A DNA stretch of 64,000 nucleotides from Deltaproteobacteria bacterium (GCA_021781535.1 JAJXWO010000015.1:17717-81716), one strand, 5' to 3'; shown: positions 16,246-25,722, counted from the stretch's first letter. Notes: generated from the letters alone by a model not told the origin. Program-made: numbers and translations.

Positions 16246-16626
16246 CTAGTCCCCTACGAAAAATTTCCTGATATCACGTCCCATCTGCCTGAACGCATCA
16301 CCGGTTTTTCTGCCGGCATCACGAAACCACTCACCCACCGGGCGCCCTTCCTTTTTTGCCTCTTTTCCCGTTTCCTTTCCTACTTCCTTGGCCTCTTTGC
16401 CGACCTCCTTGCCTCCCTCTTTAAAAGCGTGGCCAACCTCCTTGCCTCCCTCTTTGAAGGCACGACCGACTTCCTTGCCTCCCTCTTTGAAGGCATGACC
16501 GACTTCCTTGCCTCCCTTTTTGAAGGCGTGGCCGACTTCTTTGCCGTTTTCCACGATTGGGGCATCGGCAAAAACCGGAGTAACAAAGAAAATCGCCAGA
16601 AGAAATCCCATCAGTATTTTTTGCAT
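16246..16626 (-). CDS. Secreted protein of tandem 11-residue amphipathic repeats
   Basis: 126 residues; AAGGAGC precedes the ATG. Signal peptide residues 1-20 (cleavage near VFA-DA). From residue 29 to the end the protein is nine 11-residue units of the type KEVGHAFKEGG; units 1-4 (29-72) are nearly identical at protein and DNA level (33-bp period, roughly 16410-16545), units 5-9 diverge. Each unit has Gly, an aromatic or Ala, and alternating Lys/Glu, like the 11-mers of LEA or apolipoprotein-type helices. It is probably a periplasmic amphipathic helix that binds membrane or protects against stress; that is inference. No family is recognised. Confidence 0.8.
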   Translation of the reverse strand: MQKILMGFLLAIFFVTPVFADAPIVENGKEVGHAFKKGGKEVGHAFKEGGKEVGRAFKEGGKEVGHAFKEGGKEVGKEAKEVGKETGKEAKKEGRPVGEWFRDAGRKTGDAFRQMGRDIRKFFVGD

Positions 16627-16976
16627 GAAAGCTCCTTTTTGCAGTGCCGCGCCTCTTGCTTCACAACTGCGGTTATCCGGACTTTTTATTGGCGCTGTTT
16701 TTGTTACCGCACATCATAAAAAATTGCCGGTCCAGAGTACGGTTCCTGCTCATGATATAGTTTATCTGGTCACAAAGTGAATGCAAGCTCAACCGTTTTC
16801 GAGCCGAAAACTTAATCCATGCAGTCACATCCCTCTTGTTGTGTTATAGCATGTATAATCATTAGAATAAATGGTTTCAACCCGATGCCCGCTTTGAAGG
16901 CCAAGAAAACTGCCTTGCAGTGTGACCGCACTATCATGTATCTTAAACAGCTGAATCTTTACTGAAAGGATTATCC
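16627..16976. other. 350-bp divergent intergenic region
   Basis: Separates the repeat-protein gene (-) from glcD (+). A TATAAT stands at 16854-16859 (+) but without a good -35 element. No hairpin, repeat or small gene that I can support. Confidence 0.35.
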
Positions 16977-18377
16977 ATGCTTACCCCGGATGTGATCACT
17001 AAACTGACGTCAATTGTCGGTGCCGATAATATTGCAACCGCCAAACACGACATGATCTGCTACGGCTATGACGCCACCCAGATGGAGTTTCTGCCGGATG
17101 CCGTTGTGCATCCGGCCAATGCCGAAGAGGTTTCAGCCGTTTTGAAGCTGGCAAACCATGCCGGCTTTCCGGTGTTTCCACGTGGCGCCGGTAGCGGTTT
17201 TACCGGAGGCGCTCTCCCCAAGGGAGGCGGCGTCGTGCTCGTCACAACCCGCATGAACCGCATTCTTCGGATCGATACGGAAAACTTGATCGCCGAGGTT
17301 GAGCCCGGTGTAGTGACCGAGCAGTTTCAGATCGCTGTTGAAAAGCTCGGTTTCTTCTATCCCCCCGACCCCGCCTCACTCAAATTTTCGACACTCGGGG
17401 GCAACGTCGCCGAGAACGCCGGGGGACCGCGCTGCGTCAAATACGGCGTCACCCGCGACTTCGTCATGGGCCTCGAAGTGGTGCTGCCGACCGGCGAAAT
17501 TATCCGCACCGGCGGCGAAACCTACAAGGCGGTCGTCGGTTACGACATGACCCGCCTGCTCTGCGGCAGCGAGGGCACGCTGGGAGTCATCACCAAGATC
17601 ATTTTCAAGATCCTCCCGTTTCCCGATGCAAAGAAGACCATGCTGACGATTTTTGATTCGATCGACGGCGCGGCCAAGGCGGTTTCGACGATTATCGGCA
17701 ATAAAATCATCCCGACGACTCTCGAATTCATGGACTATGCCACCCTGCAATGCGTCGAGCGCCGCTTCAACCTGGGGGTCCCGGCTGAAGGGCGCGCAGT
17801 GCTGCTGATCGAAGTGGATGGCGACCGCGACCTGATTGAAAAACAGGCTGCCCAGATCCATGAGCTGATCAAACCGCTGGGACTCGTGCAGTTTCGGGCG
17901 GCCAAGGATGCTGCCGAATCAGAAGAGCTCTGGCGGGTGCGGCGGCTTGTCTCCCCGTCACTGCGGGATATCAACCCTACCAAGTATAATGAGGATGTTG
18001 TTGTGCCGCGCAGCAAAGTGCCGGACATCATCCGCGCCATCGAGAAAATCCAGGCCAGATACGATATCCCGATCGTCAATTTCGGCCATGCCGGCGACGG
18101 CAATATCCATGTCAACATCATGGTCAACAAGGAAGTGCCCGGCATGGATGAAAAGGCGCATGAAGCGATCCGCGATGTATTCCAGGCCGCGCTTGATCTG
18201 AACGGCACCATGTCGGGAGAGCATGGGGTCGGACTCTCCAAGGCCCCGTACATCGAACTCGAGCTTTCTCCCCAGCAGATAGGCGCCATGAAAGCCATCA
18301 AGGCGGCTCTTGATCCGAACTACATATTGAATCCAGGCAAAATGTTTCCCTGGAAGGAAAAATCACATGACGCATGA
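16977..18377 (+). CDS. FAD-linked oxidase, GlcD / D-lactate dehydrogenase type
   Basis: 466 residues; GAAAGGATT before ATG. It oxidises a D-2-hydroxy acid such as D-lactate or glycolate with FAD, probably feeding electrons to the respiratory chain. The FAD-binding PCMH domain shows VFPRGAGSGFTGGALP (about 62) and GNVAENAGGPRCVKYG (about 142). The C-terminal domain has FGHAGDGNIHVNIM (about 371) and MSGEHGVGLSK (about 412), the usual metal and substrate His residues. No glcF iron-sulfur subunit lies beside it; the next gene is a small membrane protein. Glycolate versus lactate cannot be decided. Confidence 0.92.
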   Translation: MLTPDVITKLTSIVGADNIATAKHDMICYGYDATQMEFLPDAVVHPANAEEVSAVLKLANHAGFPVFPRGAGSGFTGGALPKGGGVVLVTTRMNRILRIDTENLIAEVEPGVVTEQFQIAVEKLGFFYPPDPASLKFSTLGGNVAENAGGPRCVKYGVTRDFVMGLEVVLPTGEIIRTGGETYKAVVGYDMTRLLCGSEGTLGVITKIIFKILPFPDAKKTMLTIFDSIDGAAKAVSTIIGNKIIPTTLEFMDYATLQCVERRFNLGVPAEGRAVLLIEVDGDRDLIEKQAAQIHELIKPLGLVQFRAAKDAAESEELWRVRRLVSPSLRDINPTKYNEDVVVPRSKVPDIIRAIEKIQARYDIPIVNFGHAGDGNIHVNIMVNKEVPGMDEKAHEAIRDVFQAALDLNGTMSGEHGVGLSKAPYIELELSPQQIGAMKAIKAALDPNYILNPGKMFPWKEKSHDA

Positions 18378-18675
18378 TGCGCAGAATGAGCTTCAGAAAG
18401 CTTCGCTGATAGGGCGCATCCTGTCGATGGAGTTTTTTCTGTTGGTAATGGGTGTGGTATCGCTGGTCTATGGCATCATCAACGATGCGTCGATAAATAT
18501 TTTCTGGGGAATCCTTATCATTCTGGGTGTGTTTGTACTCCACAAGGTGCGCAAGAAGGACTGGACAAAGCACTGGCAGGAGATGGAAGCCGAGCACAAG
18601 GCGCTTGAAGAGCGCGACACACTGCGAAAAAGCGCTGCTGACGACGCGCGGAAAGCTGATACAGATGGAAAATAA
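18367..18675 (+). CDS. Small membrane protein of unknown function (102 aa)
   Basis: ATG 18367 lies inside the end of glcD (11-bp overlap) with AAGGAAAAATC upstream. Two hydrophobic segments at residues 20-38 and 43-59 are followed by a charged tail (KKDWTKHWQEMEAEHKALEE) that is probably helical and cytoplasmic. No known domain. Its end overlaps the maf start by 11 bp. The tight overlaps on both sides make a four-gene unit glcD, this gene, maf, yggS. It might anchor or assist the GlcD-like oxidase at the membrane, but nothing in the sequence proves that. Confidence 0.7.
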   Translation: MTHDAQNELQKASLIGRILSMEFFLLVMGVVSLVYGIINDASINIFWGILIILGVFVLHKVRKKDWTKHWQEMEAEHKALEERDTLRKSAADDARKADTDGK

Positions 18676-19249
18676 TCATGGTTCCATAATCCTGGCGTCT
18701 GCCTCGCCGCGCCGCACCGAACTGATGGCGCTGGCAGGCATTCAGTTCAGCGTGGTACCGGCTGATATCTGTGAAGATGTTCTGCCGGGGGAGGCGCCTG
18801 CCGATCATGTCATACGCCTCTCACGCGAAAAAGCCGATGCGGTGGCAACGACACATGATGGCCGCTTCTTTATCGGGGCTGACACTATTGTGGTGCTGGA
18901 TGACGCCATTCTCGGCAAACCGACCGACGCAGCTGATGCGATGCGGATGCTGTCCGGGCTGTCCGGCAGGGATCACGAGGTCATCACCGGCTTCACGGTC
19001 TTTGACAAGATCAGCGGGGTACACATCAGCCGTAGTGTCTGCACGGAAGTAACGTTCAAGGCCTTGGAGGAAAAAGAGATTGCCGCATATATCGCCACCG
19101 GCTGTCCCATGGACAAGGCCGGAGCCTATGCCATCCAGGGTGGAGCGGTACATTTTGTCCGTTCGATAAACGGTTCATACACCAATGTGATCGGCCTGCC
19201 GATGACGGAACTGTATGAAGTCCTGCAGACCATGCAGGCAATCGGGTAA
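18665..19249 (+). CDS. maf: Maf family nucleotide pyrophosphatase
   Basis: 194 residues from ATG 18665, chosen because the family begins ILASASPRRTELM (here residues 8-20); the frame is open upstream but overlaps the previous gene. Maf proteins hydrolyse dTTP/UTP or modified nucleoside triphosphates and affect septation. FIGADTIVVLDD (about 68) contains the catalytic Asp, and DKAGAYAIQG near 153 is the conserved C-terminal loop. The subfamily (YhdE-like or YceF-like) is not decided. It ends 6 bp before yggS. Confidence 0.92.
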   Translation: MENNHGSIILASASPRRTELMALAGIQFSVVPADICEDVLPGEAPADHVIRLSREKADAVATTHDGRFFIGADTIVVLDDAILGKPTDAADAMRMLSGLSGRDHEVITGFTVFDKISGVHISRSVCTEVTFKALEEKEIAAYIATGCPMDKAGAYAIQGGAVHFVRSINGSYTNVIGLPMTELYEVLQTMQAIG

Positions 19250-19255
19250 CCACAC

Positions 19256-19939
19256 ATGAGCATCTCCCGCAACCTTGCCCAGATCAAAGAGCGCATCCGT
19301 GCAGCAGCAGAAAAAGCCGGACGTGACCCGGCAACTGTCCGCCTGGTTGCGGTGTCAAAGACCCGTCCGGCAGCGGATATCATTACGGCCTTCCAGGCCG
19401 GGCAGACCATTTTCGGAGAAAATTATATTCAGGAACTGGTACCGAAACTGACTGAGGTGCAGGATGCGGTCCAGTGGCACGTTATTGGCCATCTGCAGAG
19501 CAATAAAGTCAAACATATTGCCGGTCGGGTAGCGATGATCCATTCCGTTGACCGCATGTCACTGGCCCGGGAGATTGATCGTCAATGGGGCATCTGTGGC
19601 AAGATTTGCGACATACTGATCCAGGTGAATATTTCCGGTGAACTCACCAAATCGGGGACTACCGAGGAGGGGGCGATTCAACTGGTGCGGGAATGCGCCC
19701 TGCTCCAGAATATCAGGGTAAAGGGGCTGATGACGATGCCTCCTTTTTTCGATGACCCCGATGCAGCGCGGCCCTATTTTGCCGAGCTCCGGCGTCTTTC
19801 GGAAGCTGTTGCCGCTCAACAGATTACCGCTGTAGACATGGGAGAGCTTTCCATGGGGATGTCCGGTGATTTTGAAGCGGCTATTCAGGAGGGTGCTACT
19901 CTGGTGCGGGTCGGCACGGCCATCTTCGGGAACAGGTGA
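19256..19939 (+). CDS. yggS: PLP homeostasis protein, YggS/PLPBP family
   Basis: 227 residues, normal length. A TIM-barrel pyridoxal 5'-phosphate carrier without known catalysis that keeps vitamin B6 and amino-acid balance. VAVSKTRPA near residue 31 contains the PLP-binding Lys, FGENYIQEL (about 57) and HVIGHLQSNK (about 80) are family marks, and ELSMGMSGDFEAAI near 200 binds the phosphate. Last gene of the glcD-to-yggS group, converging with mqnB, whose stop is 3 bp away; no terminator is visible between them. Confidence 0.94.
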   Translation: MSISRNLAQIKERIRAAAEKAGRDPATVRLVAVSKTRPAADIITAFQAGQTIFGENYIQELVPKLTEVQDAVQWHVIGHLQSNKVKHIAGRVAMIHSVDRMSLAREIDRQWGICGKICDILIQVNISGELTKSGTTEEGAIQLVRECALLQNIRVKGLMTMPPFFDDPDAARPYFAELRRLSEAVAAQQITAVDMGELSMGMSGDFEAAIQEGATLVRVGTAIFGNR

Positions 19940-19942
19940 CCA

Positions 19943-20707
19943 TTACAGTTCCGGAACCGCTTTCGGGATCGGCGCCACATCGGGGCGGTCCATTTCCTCA
20001 ATATATTTCAGTACAAAACGCTGGGCAGCTTCGACGGCTCGCGATATCTCCCACTTTTTCAGATCACGCTCTTCCACCAGGTTACTGACTCCGCGGATTT
20101 CAAGACAGTCAACACCGCACCGCAGACAGACCTGTGCCACCGCTGCCCCCTCCATGTTTTCGATCAGGGCATTCCAGCGCTGCGATAGTTCAGCGCCCTG
20201 CCGGCTGGTGCCGCTGCAGGTTGAAACGGTTGCAAAGCGCCCCCGCATGAGAAAGACGCCACAATAATCAGCCAGCTGCATGGCCTTTTCCGAGGCATGC
20301 CGGGAAAGCGGCAGCACGTTATAGCAGCTTCCCCCACCATGCCCAAGTGAAGGAAGATTCATGTAGCGAAGATCTTTCCAGCCATTCGCAACGACCACGC
20401 CATCATCAGCCAGAACCTCCTCGCTGGCGACCACCAGATTGCCGATAGAAAGTCCACTGCCGATATACGCTCCGGCACAGCCGGTATTGATCACGAGGTG
20501 CGGGTGGTAGCGGTCAATCATGACGGCAGCGGTTGCTGCTGCGTTGACTTTTCCAACGCCGCCGGCACAGGTAACAACACGCAGGTTGCCGATGGTGCCT
20601 TCGATATACTCAAACCCGCCTGTTTTTACCCGGCCGGAATGTTCAAGCGCCTTTGCCAGCAGCTCAATTTCCTGCGGCACGGCCGCGATGATGACAATTG
20701 GTTTCAT
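19943..20707 (-). CDS. mqnB: Futalosine hydrolase (menaquinone synthesis, MqnB)
   Basis: 254 residues, nucleosidase fold related to MTA/SAH nucleosidase. It removes the base from (6-amino-6-deoxy)futalosine in the futalosine route to menaquinone. INTGCAGAYIG (about 93) binds the ribose/phosphate side, ENMEGAAVAQVC (about 188) holds the catalytic Glu/Met pair, and EIRGVSNLVEERD (about 206) holds the late Asp/Asn region with the form seen in MqnB. Start overlaps the stop of the upstream gene (ATGA). It signals that this organism makes menaquinone through futalosine, which guides the reading of the ubiD-ubiA-ubiX set at 6834-9703. Confidence 0.88.
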   Translation of the reverse strand: MKPIVIIAAVPQEIELLAKALEHSGRVKTGGFEYIEGTIGNLRVVTCAGGVGKVNAAATAAVMIDRYHPHLVINTGCAGAYIGSGLSIGNLVVASEEVLADDGVVVANGWKDLRYMNLPSLGHGGGSCYNVLPLSRHASEKAMQLADYCGVFLMRGRFATVSTCSGTSRQGAELSQRWNALIENMEGAAVAQVCLRCGVDCLEIRGVSNLVEERDLKKWEISRAVEAAQRFVLKYIEEMDRPDVAPIPKAVPEL

Positions 20708-21336
20708 GTGGTTTCCGTTGGCGACGCCAGCCGTTTCCGTTCCCGGAATGCCTGCAGATCCTCAGGCGTGTCGATATCCTGCCATTCAGGCAGCAGGGCA
20801 GCCGCCAAGCCTGAATCGTGCACTGCGGCCAGACTCTGCTCAAGAACAGCGGCACTGCTCCAGGGAATCTTCGCAAAGAGCTGTCCCCATACCTGGCGCA
20901 ACCCGAGCAGGTAATAGCCGCCATCCTTACTCGGCCCAAAGACGACATCAGCCTGAGGAACCGCCAGCAGACGATAAGCTTCCATAATATAAGAAAGTGG
21001 CAGGTCGGGAGCATCGCTGCCGATAATGCAACAGGCTTCGAAGCCGCGTGCAAACATTTCTTCAAACGCCGCCTGCATGCGCTGTCCCAAGTCGCCAGAA
21101 ATCTGACAGCGGGAGTTGCAGCGATACCGTTCAGCCAAAAGCGGCAGCAACGCTTCGTCACAATCCCAGAAGACAACAGGTTCGATATCATTTAACTGCC
21201 GGGTGGCTTTCAGTACCTCCTGCAGCATCGTCTCATACAGTTCAGCAGCGGTCTGATCGCCAAATGTCGCCGCGAGTCTTGTTTTCACTTTTCCGGGGAT
21301 CGGCGCGCGGGCGAAGACAAGCAGTCCTTTTTTCAT
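20704..21336 (-). CDS. DUF2064 / TIGR04282-type glycosyltransferase-like protein
   Basis: 210 residues. LLVFARAPIPGKVKTRLA at residues 5-22 resembles the nucleotide-binding loop of GT-A nucleotidyl- and glycosyltransferases; CCIIGSDAPDLP (about 99) is the metal-site strand and FGPSKDGGYYLLGL (about 133) the conserved core of this family. The substrate is not established for the family. It overlaps both neighbours by ATGA, so it is translated together with folE2 and mqnB. A role in cofactor or lipid glycosylation is only a guess. Confidence 0.82.
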   Translation of the reverse strand: MKKGLLVFARAPIPGKVKTRLAATFGDQTAAELYETMLQEVLKATRQLNDIEPVVFWDCDEALLPLLAERYRCNSRCQISGDLGQRMQAAFEEMFARGFEACCIIGSDAPDLPLSYIMEAYRLLAVPQADVVFGPSKDGGYYLLGLRQVWGQLFAKIPWSSAAVLEQSLAAVHDSGLAAALLPEWQDIDTPEDLQAFRERKRLASPTETT

Positions 21337-22139
21337 CGACGATCCAGCTCCACTGCGGCATAGGCCGAATGGTTGTGGATTGACTCGAAATTCTCCGCTT
21401 CGACAGAAAACCAGGTAATGTTATCGAGAGCCGCCAGGCGGGAATGGGCTTCGCGCACCATATCCTCGACAAAGCGAGGATTTTCATAGGCCTGTTCGGT
21501 GACGAACTTTTCGTCGGCACGCTTGAGCAGGGAATAAAGCGGGCTGGAGCCGCACTGTTCGATCAGCTCCACCAGATCTTCGATCCAGATGAAGTCCCGG
21601 TACCGCACCCGCACGGTCATGATGCTGCGCTGGTTATGGGCGCCAAAGCGCGACAGTTCACGGCTGCAGGGACAGAGCGAGGTAAGCGGCACCTTGATGC
21701 CAAGCACAAAATCGAGATCATCTGTCATGGAGGCGCTGAACTCGCAGGTGTACTCCATCAGACTCTTGGCACCTGAAATCGGCGCGGCCTTGTCGATAAA
21801 ATAGGGGAACTGGATTTCAAGGTGGGCGCTCTCGGAGCCGAGCTTTGATTTCATCTCTCCCAGAATCGTCTCAAGCTTGTCGAGGGCGATCTGTTCGCGG
21901 TACTTGTTGAGAATCTCCACAAAGCGGCTCATGTGGGTGCCCTTGAACTGATGCGGCAGATCAACGTACATATTGATCTTGGCAACCGTATGCTGCAGGG
22001 TACGGTTCTTGTCCATCACCACGATCGGATAGGTAATATCCTTGACTCCGACCTTGGCGATCGGGATACGGCGGGTGTCCGGGCGTTTTTGCATGTCCGG
22101 CATCGGCGCCGGGCAGGGGGGGGCAGCTGTCCTTTTCAT
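21333..22139 (-). CDS. folE2: GTP cyclohydrolase FolE2 (type IB)
   Basis: 268 residues. It converts GTP to dihydroneopterin triphosphate, first step of folate (and queuosine) synthesis, using a metal other than obligate zinc. [19 protein letters not shown] (about 149) is the FolE2 signature with the metal-binding Cys; [20 protein letters not shown] near the C-terminus carries the His/Glu pair. The N-terminal 18 residues are Pro-rich and extra; ATG 22139 is kept because it overlaps the engB stop as ATGA, but an internal start at the second ATG cluster is possible. folK lies elsewhere in the window. Confidence 0.93.
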   Translation of the reverse strand: MKRTAAPPCPAPMPDMQKRPDTRRIPIAKVGVKDITYPIVVMDKNRTLQHTVAKINMYVDLPHQFKGTHMSRFVEILNKYREQIALDKLETILGEMKSKLGSESAHLEIQFPYFIDKAAPISGAKSLMEYTCEFSASMTDDLDFVLGIKVPLTSLCPCSRELSRFGAHNQRSIMTVRVRYRDFIWIEDLVELIEQCGSSPLYSLLKRADEKFVTEQAYENPRFVEDMVREAHSRLAALDNITWFSVEAENFESIHNHSAYAAVELDRR

Positions 22140-22744
22140 AGTTTTACTTCCGGTTTCAGATTGACTCCCAACACCGTGCCAATCTCGTTCCAGATGCCGT
22201 CGCGCCCCTCTTTGGAGAGAGCCGAAAACGGGAGCATCATCCCTTTGTCACGCTTGATTGCAGCAGCGATGATCCCCTTCTGCTTGGCCTGTTCATTTTT
22301 CGACAGCTTGTCACACTTGGTCACCACCAGGATCGGCGGAATATTGTACATTTCCAGCCAGCGCAACATTTGCAGGTCGCCGTCGGACGGCACCCGGCGG
22401 ATATCGAGGATCAGTACGACCGCTTTCAAAGACTCGCGGGAGGCGAGATAGGCTTCAATCATCGGACCCCACTGTTTGCGCAGTGCCGGTGGCGCTTTGG
22501 CATACCCGTAGCCGGGGAGATCAACCAGAGTCAGGATGCTGTTGATGTCAAAAAAATTGATCAGCTGGGTCCGACCGGGGGTTGAGCTGGTTCGAACCAG
22601 TCCCTTACGCCCGGCCAGCACGTTAATCAGCGAGGATTTTCCAACGTTGGAACGCCCGACAAAAGCCACCTCCGGAAGCCCAGGCGGTGGATAGTCCTTC
22701 GGTTTTGCAGCACTTTTTATAAAATCGGCCTGAAACACATTCAT
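22136..22744 (-). CDS. engB: Ribosome biogenesis GTPase EngB/YsxC
   Basis: 202 residues from ATG 22744 with AAGGAGA eight bases upstream; longer readings add sequence not found in the family. It assists large-subunit assembly. GTPase motifs in order: G1 GRSNVGKSS (about 31), G3 [11 protein letters not shown] (about 76), G4 TKCDKL (about 142). Length is normal. It is the first gene of a four-gene unit engB-folE2-DUF2064-mqnB on the minus strand and is divergent from nuoH across 190 bp that must hold both promoters. Confidence 0.95.
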   Translation of the reverse strand: MNVFQADFIKSAAKPKDYPPPGLPEVAFVGRSNVGKSSLINVLAGRKGLVRTSSTPGRTQLINFFDINSILTLVDLPGYGYAKAPPALRKQWGPMIEAYLASRESLKAVVLILDIRRVPSDGDLQMLRWLEMYNIPPILVVTKCDKLSKNEQAKQKGIIAAAIKRDKGMMLPFSALSKEGRDGIWNEIGTVLGVNLKPEVKL

Positions 22745-22934
22745 GAATACGCTCTCCTTGGAAGTGGCATTATAGTGTTCCGGACCATTCAGATTCAAGT
22801 GCTTAATTCCTCTGGAGCATTTTTGTGGTATCATTCAAATAGCACATGGCGTTCACTATTAATGTATGGTATATGAAAAACGCTGTTACTATAGCTTGTT
22901 TGTTTTTTCTCTTACCTGTTCCCAGCGGGTTTCC

Positions 22935-23924
22935 ATGACAGCATTTTCACTGGACATACTGCTATTTGCCCTGAAACTGGCACTGGTATTTTTGGTTATC
23001 CTTACCCTGGCTGCCTATCTGGTATTTGCAGAGAGGCGTGTCCTGGCCTGGGTCCAGGACCGTAAGGGTCCCAACCGTGTCGGCCCGTTTGGTCTCCTGC
23101 AGCCGCTGGCAGACCTGATCAAACTTCTCACCAAGGAAGACGTTGTCCCGAGTGCCGCCGACCACTGGCTGTTCTATCTGGCCCCGGCCATGGCCGCCAT
23201 CCCCGCTATTTTAATCTTCGCCGTAATTCCTTTCGGAGCGCCACTGACGATATACGGCCGCCAGCTGCAGCTGGTTGTTGCCGATCTGAATGTTGGTTTA
23301 CTGTTTTTCCTGGCGCTCTCGTCGATTGCCGTCTATGGAGTGGCAATCGGCGGCTGGGCTTCCAACTCCAAATATTCACTGTTGGGGGGCATTCGAGGTT
23401 TGGCACAGCTGATATCCTATGAGTTGTCAATGGGACTCTCGTTGGTTCCGATAGTCATGCTGTCACGCTCATTTAATCTGAGCGATATTGTTGCAGCGCA
23501 AGAGAGGGTCCCCTTTATTGTCTACCAGCCTCTGGCTTTCATCATCTTTCTGATCAGTATTACCGCCGAATGCAAGCGCATTCCGTTTGACCTCCCCGAA
23601 GCCGAAGGAGAACTGGTGGCAGGTTTTCATACCGAATATTCCGGAATGCGCTTCGGCTTATTTTTTGTCGGTGAGTATATTAACATCATTGTACTCGGAG
23701 GACTGGCGACAACCTTTTTTCTCGGAGGATGGCACGGCCCGTTACTGGCACCGGTTGTCTGGTTTTCACTGAAAACGCTCGCATTCGCGTTTTTCTTCAT
23801 CTGGATGCGCGGCACGCTGCCCCGACTGCGCTATGATCAATTGATGCACTTCGGCTGGAAGGTACTGACGCCGCTCGCGTTGGTAAACATCGTGGTCACC
23901 GGGTGGTGGCTCGCACTGAAGTAA
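22935..23924 (+). CDS. nuoH: NADH-quinone oxidoreductase subunit H
   Basis: 329 residues from ATG 22935; the frame is open back to 22866 but the family begins here. NuoH is the membrane subunit that forms the quinone-binding chamber with the peripheral arm. About eight membrane segments; RRVLAWVQDRKGPNRVGP (about 34) and the acidic loop RIPFDLPEAEGELVAGFHTE (start near 218) are diagnostic. First gene of a short nuo group. The upstream subunits nuoA-G are not here: engB diverges directly upstream. Confidence 0.95.
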   Translation: MTAFSLDILLFALKLALVFLVILTLAAYLVFAERRVLAWVQDRKGPNRVGPFGLLQPLADLIKLLTKEDVVPSAADHWLFYLAPAMAAIPAILIFAVIPFGAPLTIYGRQLQLVVADLNVGLLFFLALSSIAVYGVAIGGWASNSKYSLLGGIRGLAQLISYELSMGLSLVPIVMLSRSFNLSDIVAAQERVPFIVYQPLAFIIFLISITAECKRIPFDLPEAEGELVAGFHTEYSGMRFGLFFVGEYINIIVLGGLATTFFLGGWHGPLLAPVVWFSLKTLAFAFFFIWMRGTLPRLRYDQLMHFGWKVLTPLALVNIVVTGWWLALK

Positions 23925-23975
23925 TATTTATACGGGCACGACTGCCCGATCTTGTTCCCACGGGAGGAGTCGAAT

Positions 23976-24386
23976 ATGGAAAGCGTGAATGCAAAAGACC
24001 GTCATGGACATACCCCGCTGATCAGTGCCTCCAAAGAAGGGCTCAAGGATTTTGTCATGGATCTGCTTCACCGTGGCGCCGACGTTACGGCCAGCAGCGA
24101 TAAAGGCAAAACGCCCCTTCACTACGCAGCGGCAAACGGGCACACCGAGATTGCCAGGATGCTGATTGAAAAGGGTGCCGACGTTGATGCCCGTGATCAC
24201 GAAGGACATACACCGTTGATGCTGGCCGCTATTTACGGCTGCAGCCAGACGGTACAGGCACTGCTTGACGGGAGCGCAAATCCGGCGTTAAAAACTCCGG
24301 TCGGGAACACCGCCAGCCTCTATGCCGCAAACAACAACCATCCGCTGACGGCAGCGCTGCTGAAAAAAGCCGAGCGAGCAAAATGA
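23976..24386 (+). CDS. Ankyrin-repeat protein inside the nuo operon
   Basis: 136 residues from ATG 23976, with GGGAGGAGTCGAAT upstream. Four ankyrin units fill the whole chain: [15 protein letters not shown] (from residue 7), [15 protein letters not shown] (about 41), [15 protein letters not shown] (about 74) and a degenerate fourth with [11 protein letters not shown]. No signal peptide or membrane segment, so it is cytoplasmic. It lies between nuoH and nuoI and its stop overlaps the nuoI start (ATGA), so it is translationally coupled to a complex I subunit. It may be an assembly or regulatory partner; no such Nuo subunit is known to me. Confidence 0.9.
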   Translation: MESVNAKDRHGHTPLISASKEGLKDFVMDLLHRGADVTASSDKGKTPLHYAAANGHTEIARMLIEKGADVDARDHEGHTPLMLAAIYGCSQTVQALLDGSANPALKTPVGNTASLYAANNNHPLTAALLKKAERAK

Positions 24387-24913
24387 GTGTTTTCTCCGAC
24401 ACTCGCGCCATTCTGGGCGGTTTCCGTGTTACGCTTGCTCACATGCTGCGCACGCCGGTAACAATACAGTATCCGGAGCAGAAACGGACTCCCTACCCCC
24501 GCTTTCGGGCTCGAATTATTCTCACACGCGACCCTGACGGTGGTGAGCGCTGCGTAGCCTGTTACCTCTGCTCTGCCGCCTGCCCGGTTGACTGCATTTC
24601 AATGCAATCGGCCGAAAAGGAAAATGGCCGCCGCTATGCGGCCTGGTTCCGGATCAACTTTTCGCGCTGCATTTTCTGCGGCCTCTGCGCCGAAGCATGC
24701 CCGACTCTGGCAATACAGATGACACCAGACTACGAAATCTGCAAACGCGATATTATGGATCTGGTTTATGAAAAGGAGGATTTGCTGATCGACGGCTGCG
24801 GCAAAGATTCATCATACAATTTTTACTCACACGCGGGAATAGGCGTTACCCAGCCGCGTGGAGAAGGCCGGGAAGAAAGCAGACCCGTGGATATCAGATC
24901 GTTACTGCCATGA
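24383..24913 (+). CDS. nuoI: NADH-quinone oxidoreductase subunit I (two 4Fe-4S clusters)
   Basis: 176 residues. NuoI carries clusters N6a and N6b of the peripheral arm. Two CxxCxxCxxxCP motifs are seen: [15 protein letters not shown] (about 54) and [15 protein letters not shown] (about 93). The N-terminal amphipathic part ([19 protein letters not shown]) fits against NuoH. The start overlaps the ankyrin gene and the stop overlaps nuoJ, both by ATGA. Length is normal. Confidence 0.95.
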   Translation: MSVFSDTRAILGGFRVTLAHMLRTPVTIQYPEQKRTPYPRFRARIILTRDPDGGERCVACYLCSAACPVDCISMQSAEKENGRRYAAWFRINFSRCIFCGLCAEACPTLAIQMTPDYEICKRDIMDLVYEKEDLLIDGCGKDSSYNFYSHAGIGVTQPRGEGREESRPVDIRSLLP

Positions 24914-25416
24914 TAGATCAGACCATTTTCTACATACTGGCGGCCGTTGCCGTCATCGGCACCATTCTGGCCATCACCGAAAAGCACCCGGTACATGCAA
25001 TCATGTTTTTGGTCACCTCGCTATTCAGCATGGCGGTCATCTTTTTCCTGCTGATGGCGCCACTGGTCGCTGCCTTCGAGGTTATACTTTATGCCGGTGC
25101 CATCATGGTGCTCTTTCTGTTTGTCATCATGATGCTCGATCTGGGACATCCGGAACAAGGTATGTCGCCCGGTTGGCCGATATGGTGGCCGGCGCTGCTG
25201 CTGTCAGCCATCAGCATCACGTCGCTGGTTGTGGTGATTGTCTCGCACCGCGCAGTAATGGCCGAGCCTCCTGCAGCCTTGTCAATTCGCGACGTTGCGC
25301 GGCATCTTTTTCAAGAGCACGGACTGGCGGTCGAGCTCGTGTCGCTGCAACTCCTGTTTGCCTTGGTAGGCGCTCTCTATCTCGGCAAGCAGCCCACAGG
25401 GAGGGATGCAAAATGA
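24910..25416 (+). CDS. nuoJ: NADH-quinone oxidoreductase subunit J
   Basis: 168 residues, five membrane segments. [22 protein letters not shown] sequence near residue 20 and [20 protein letters not shown] (about 58-77) are the hallmark NuoJ helices, the latter forming the pi-bulge helix linked to proton transfer. Start and stop both overlap neighbours by ATGA (nuoI, nuoK). It completes the HIJK core of the membrane arm. Confidence 0.95.
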   Translation: MIDQTIFYILAAVAVIGTILAITEKHPVHAIMFLVTSLFSMAVIFFLLMAPLVAAFEVILYAGAIMVLFLFVIMMLDLGHPEQGMSPGWPIWWPALLLSAISITSLVVVIVSHRAVMAEPPAALSIRDVARHLFQEHGLAVELVSLQLLFALVGALYLGKQPTGRDAK

Positions 25417-25721
25417 TCGTTCCTTTTGAACACATCCTGATCCTCGCCGGATTGCTGTTTTTTATCGGTATGGGGGGGCTTTTGGCGTGGCGCGCCAATC
25501 TGATCATGATGCTGGTCAGCATTGAAGTCATGCTGAATGCGGTCATGCTGGTCTTTGTGGCCGGTTCGGCCAGATGGGGAAATGCCGAAGGGCAATTTTA
25601 TGCCATCTTCATCATGGCACTGACATCTGCCGAGGTATCTCTGGCACTGGCGATGGTCGTCTATCTGCACCGCCGCAAGCATACGGTCAATACGGATATG
25701 TTCAGCGAGCTGAAGGGGTGA
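25413..25721 (+). CDS. nuoK: NADH-quinone oxidoreductase subunit K
   Basis: 102 residues from ATG 25413 overlapping the nuoJ stop. Three membrane segments; the conserved membrane glutamates appear in NLIMMLVSIEVMLNAVML (about 29-46) and MALTSAEVSLALAMV (about 69-83). A much longer frame runs back through nuoJ in another reading and is not real. nuoL follows one base after the stop. Confidence 0.95.
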   Translation: MIVPFEHILILAGLLFFIGMGGLLAWRANLIMMLVSIEVMLNAVMLVFVAGSARWGNAEGQFYAIFIMALTSAEVSLALAMVVYLHRRKHTVNTDMFSELKG

Positions 25722-25722
25722 C

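Noticed and set aside
16410..16545. 33-bp direct repeats as a CRISPR array
   Set aside because: Units are contiguous with no spacers and encode an 11-residue protein repeat.
24858..25412. Long frame running through nuoJ into nuoK
   Set aside because: Only the nuoK part from 25413 matches a family; the rest is out-of-frame nuoJ.
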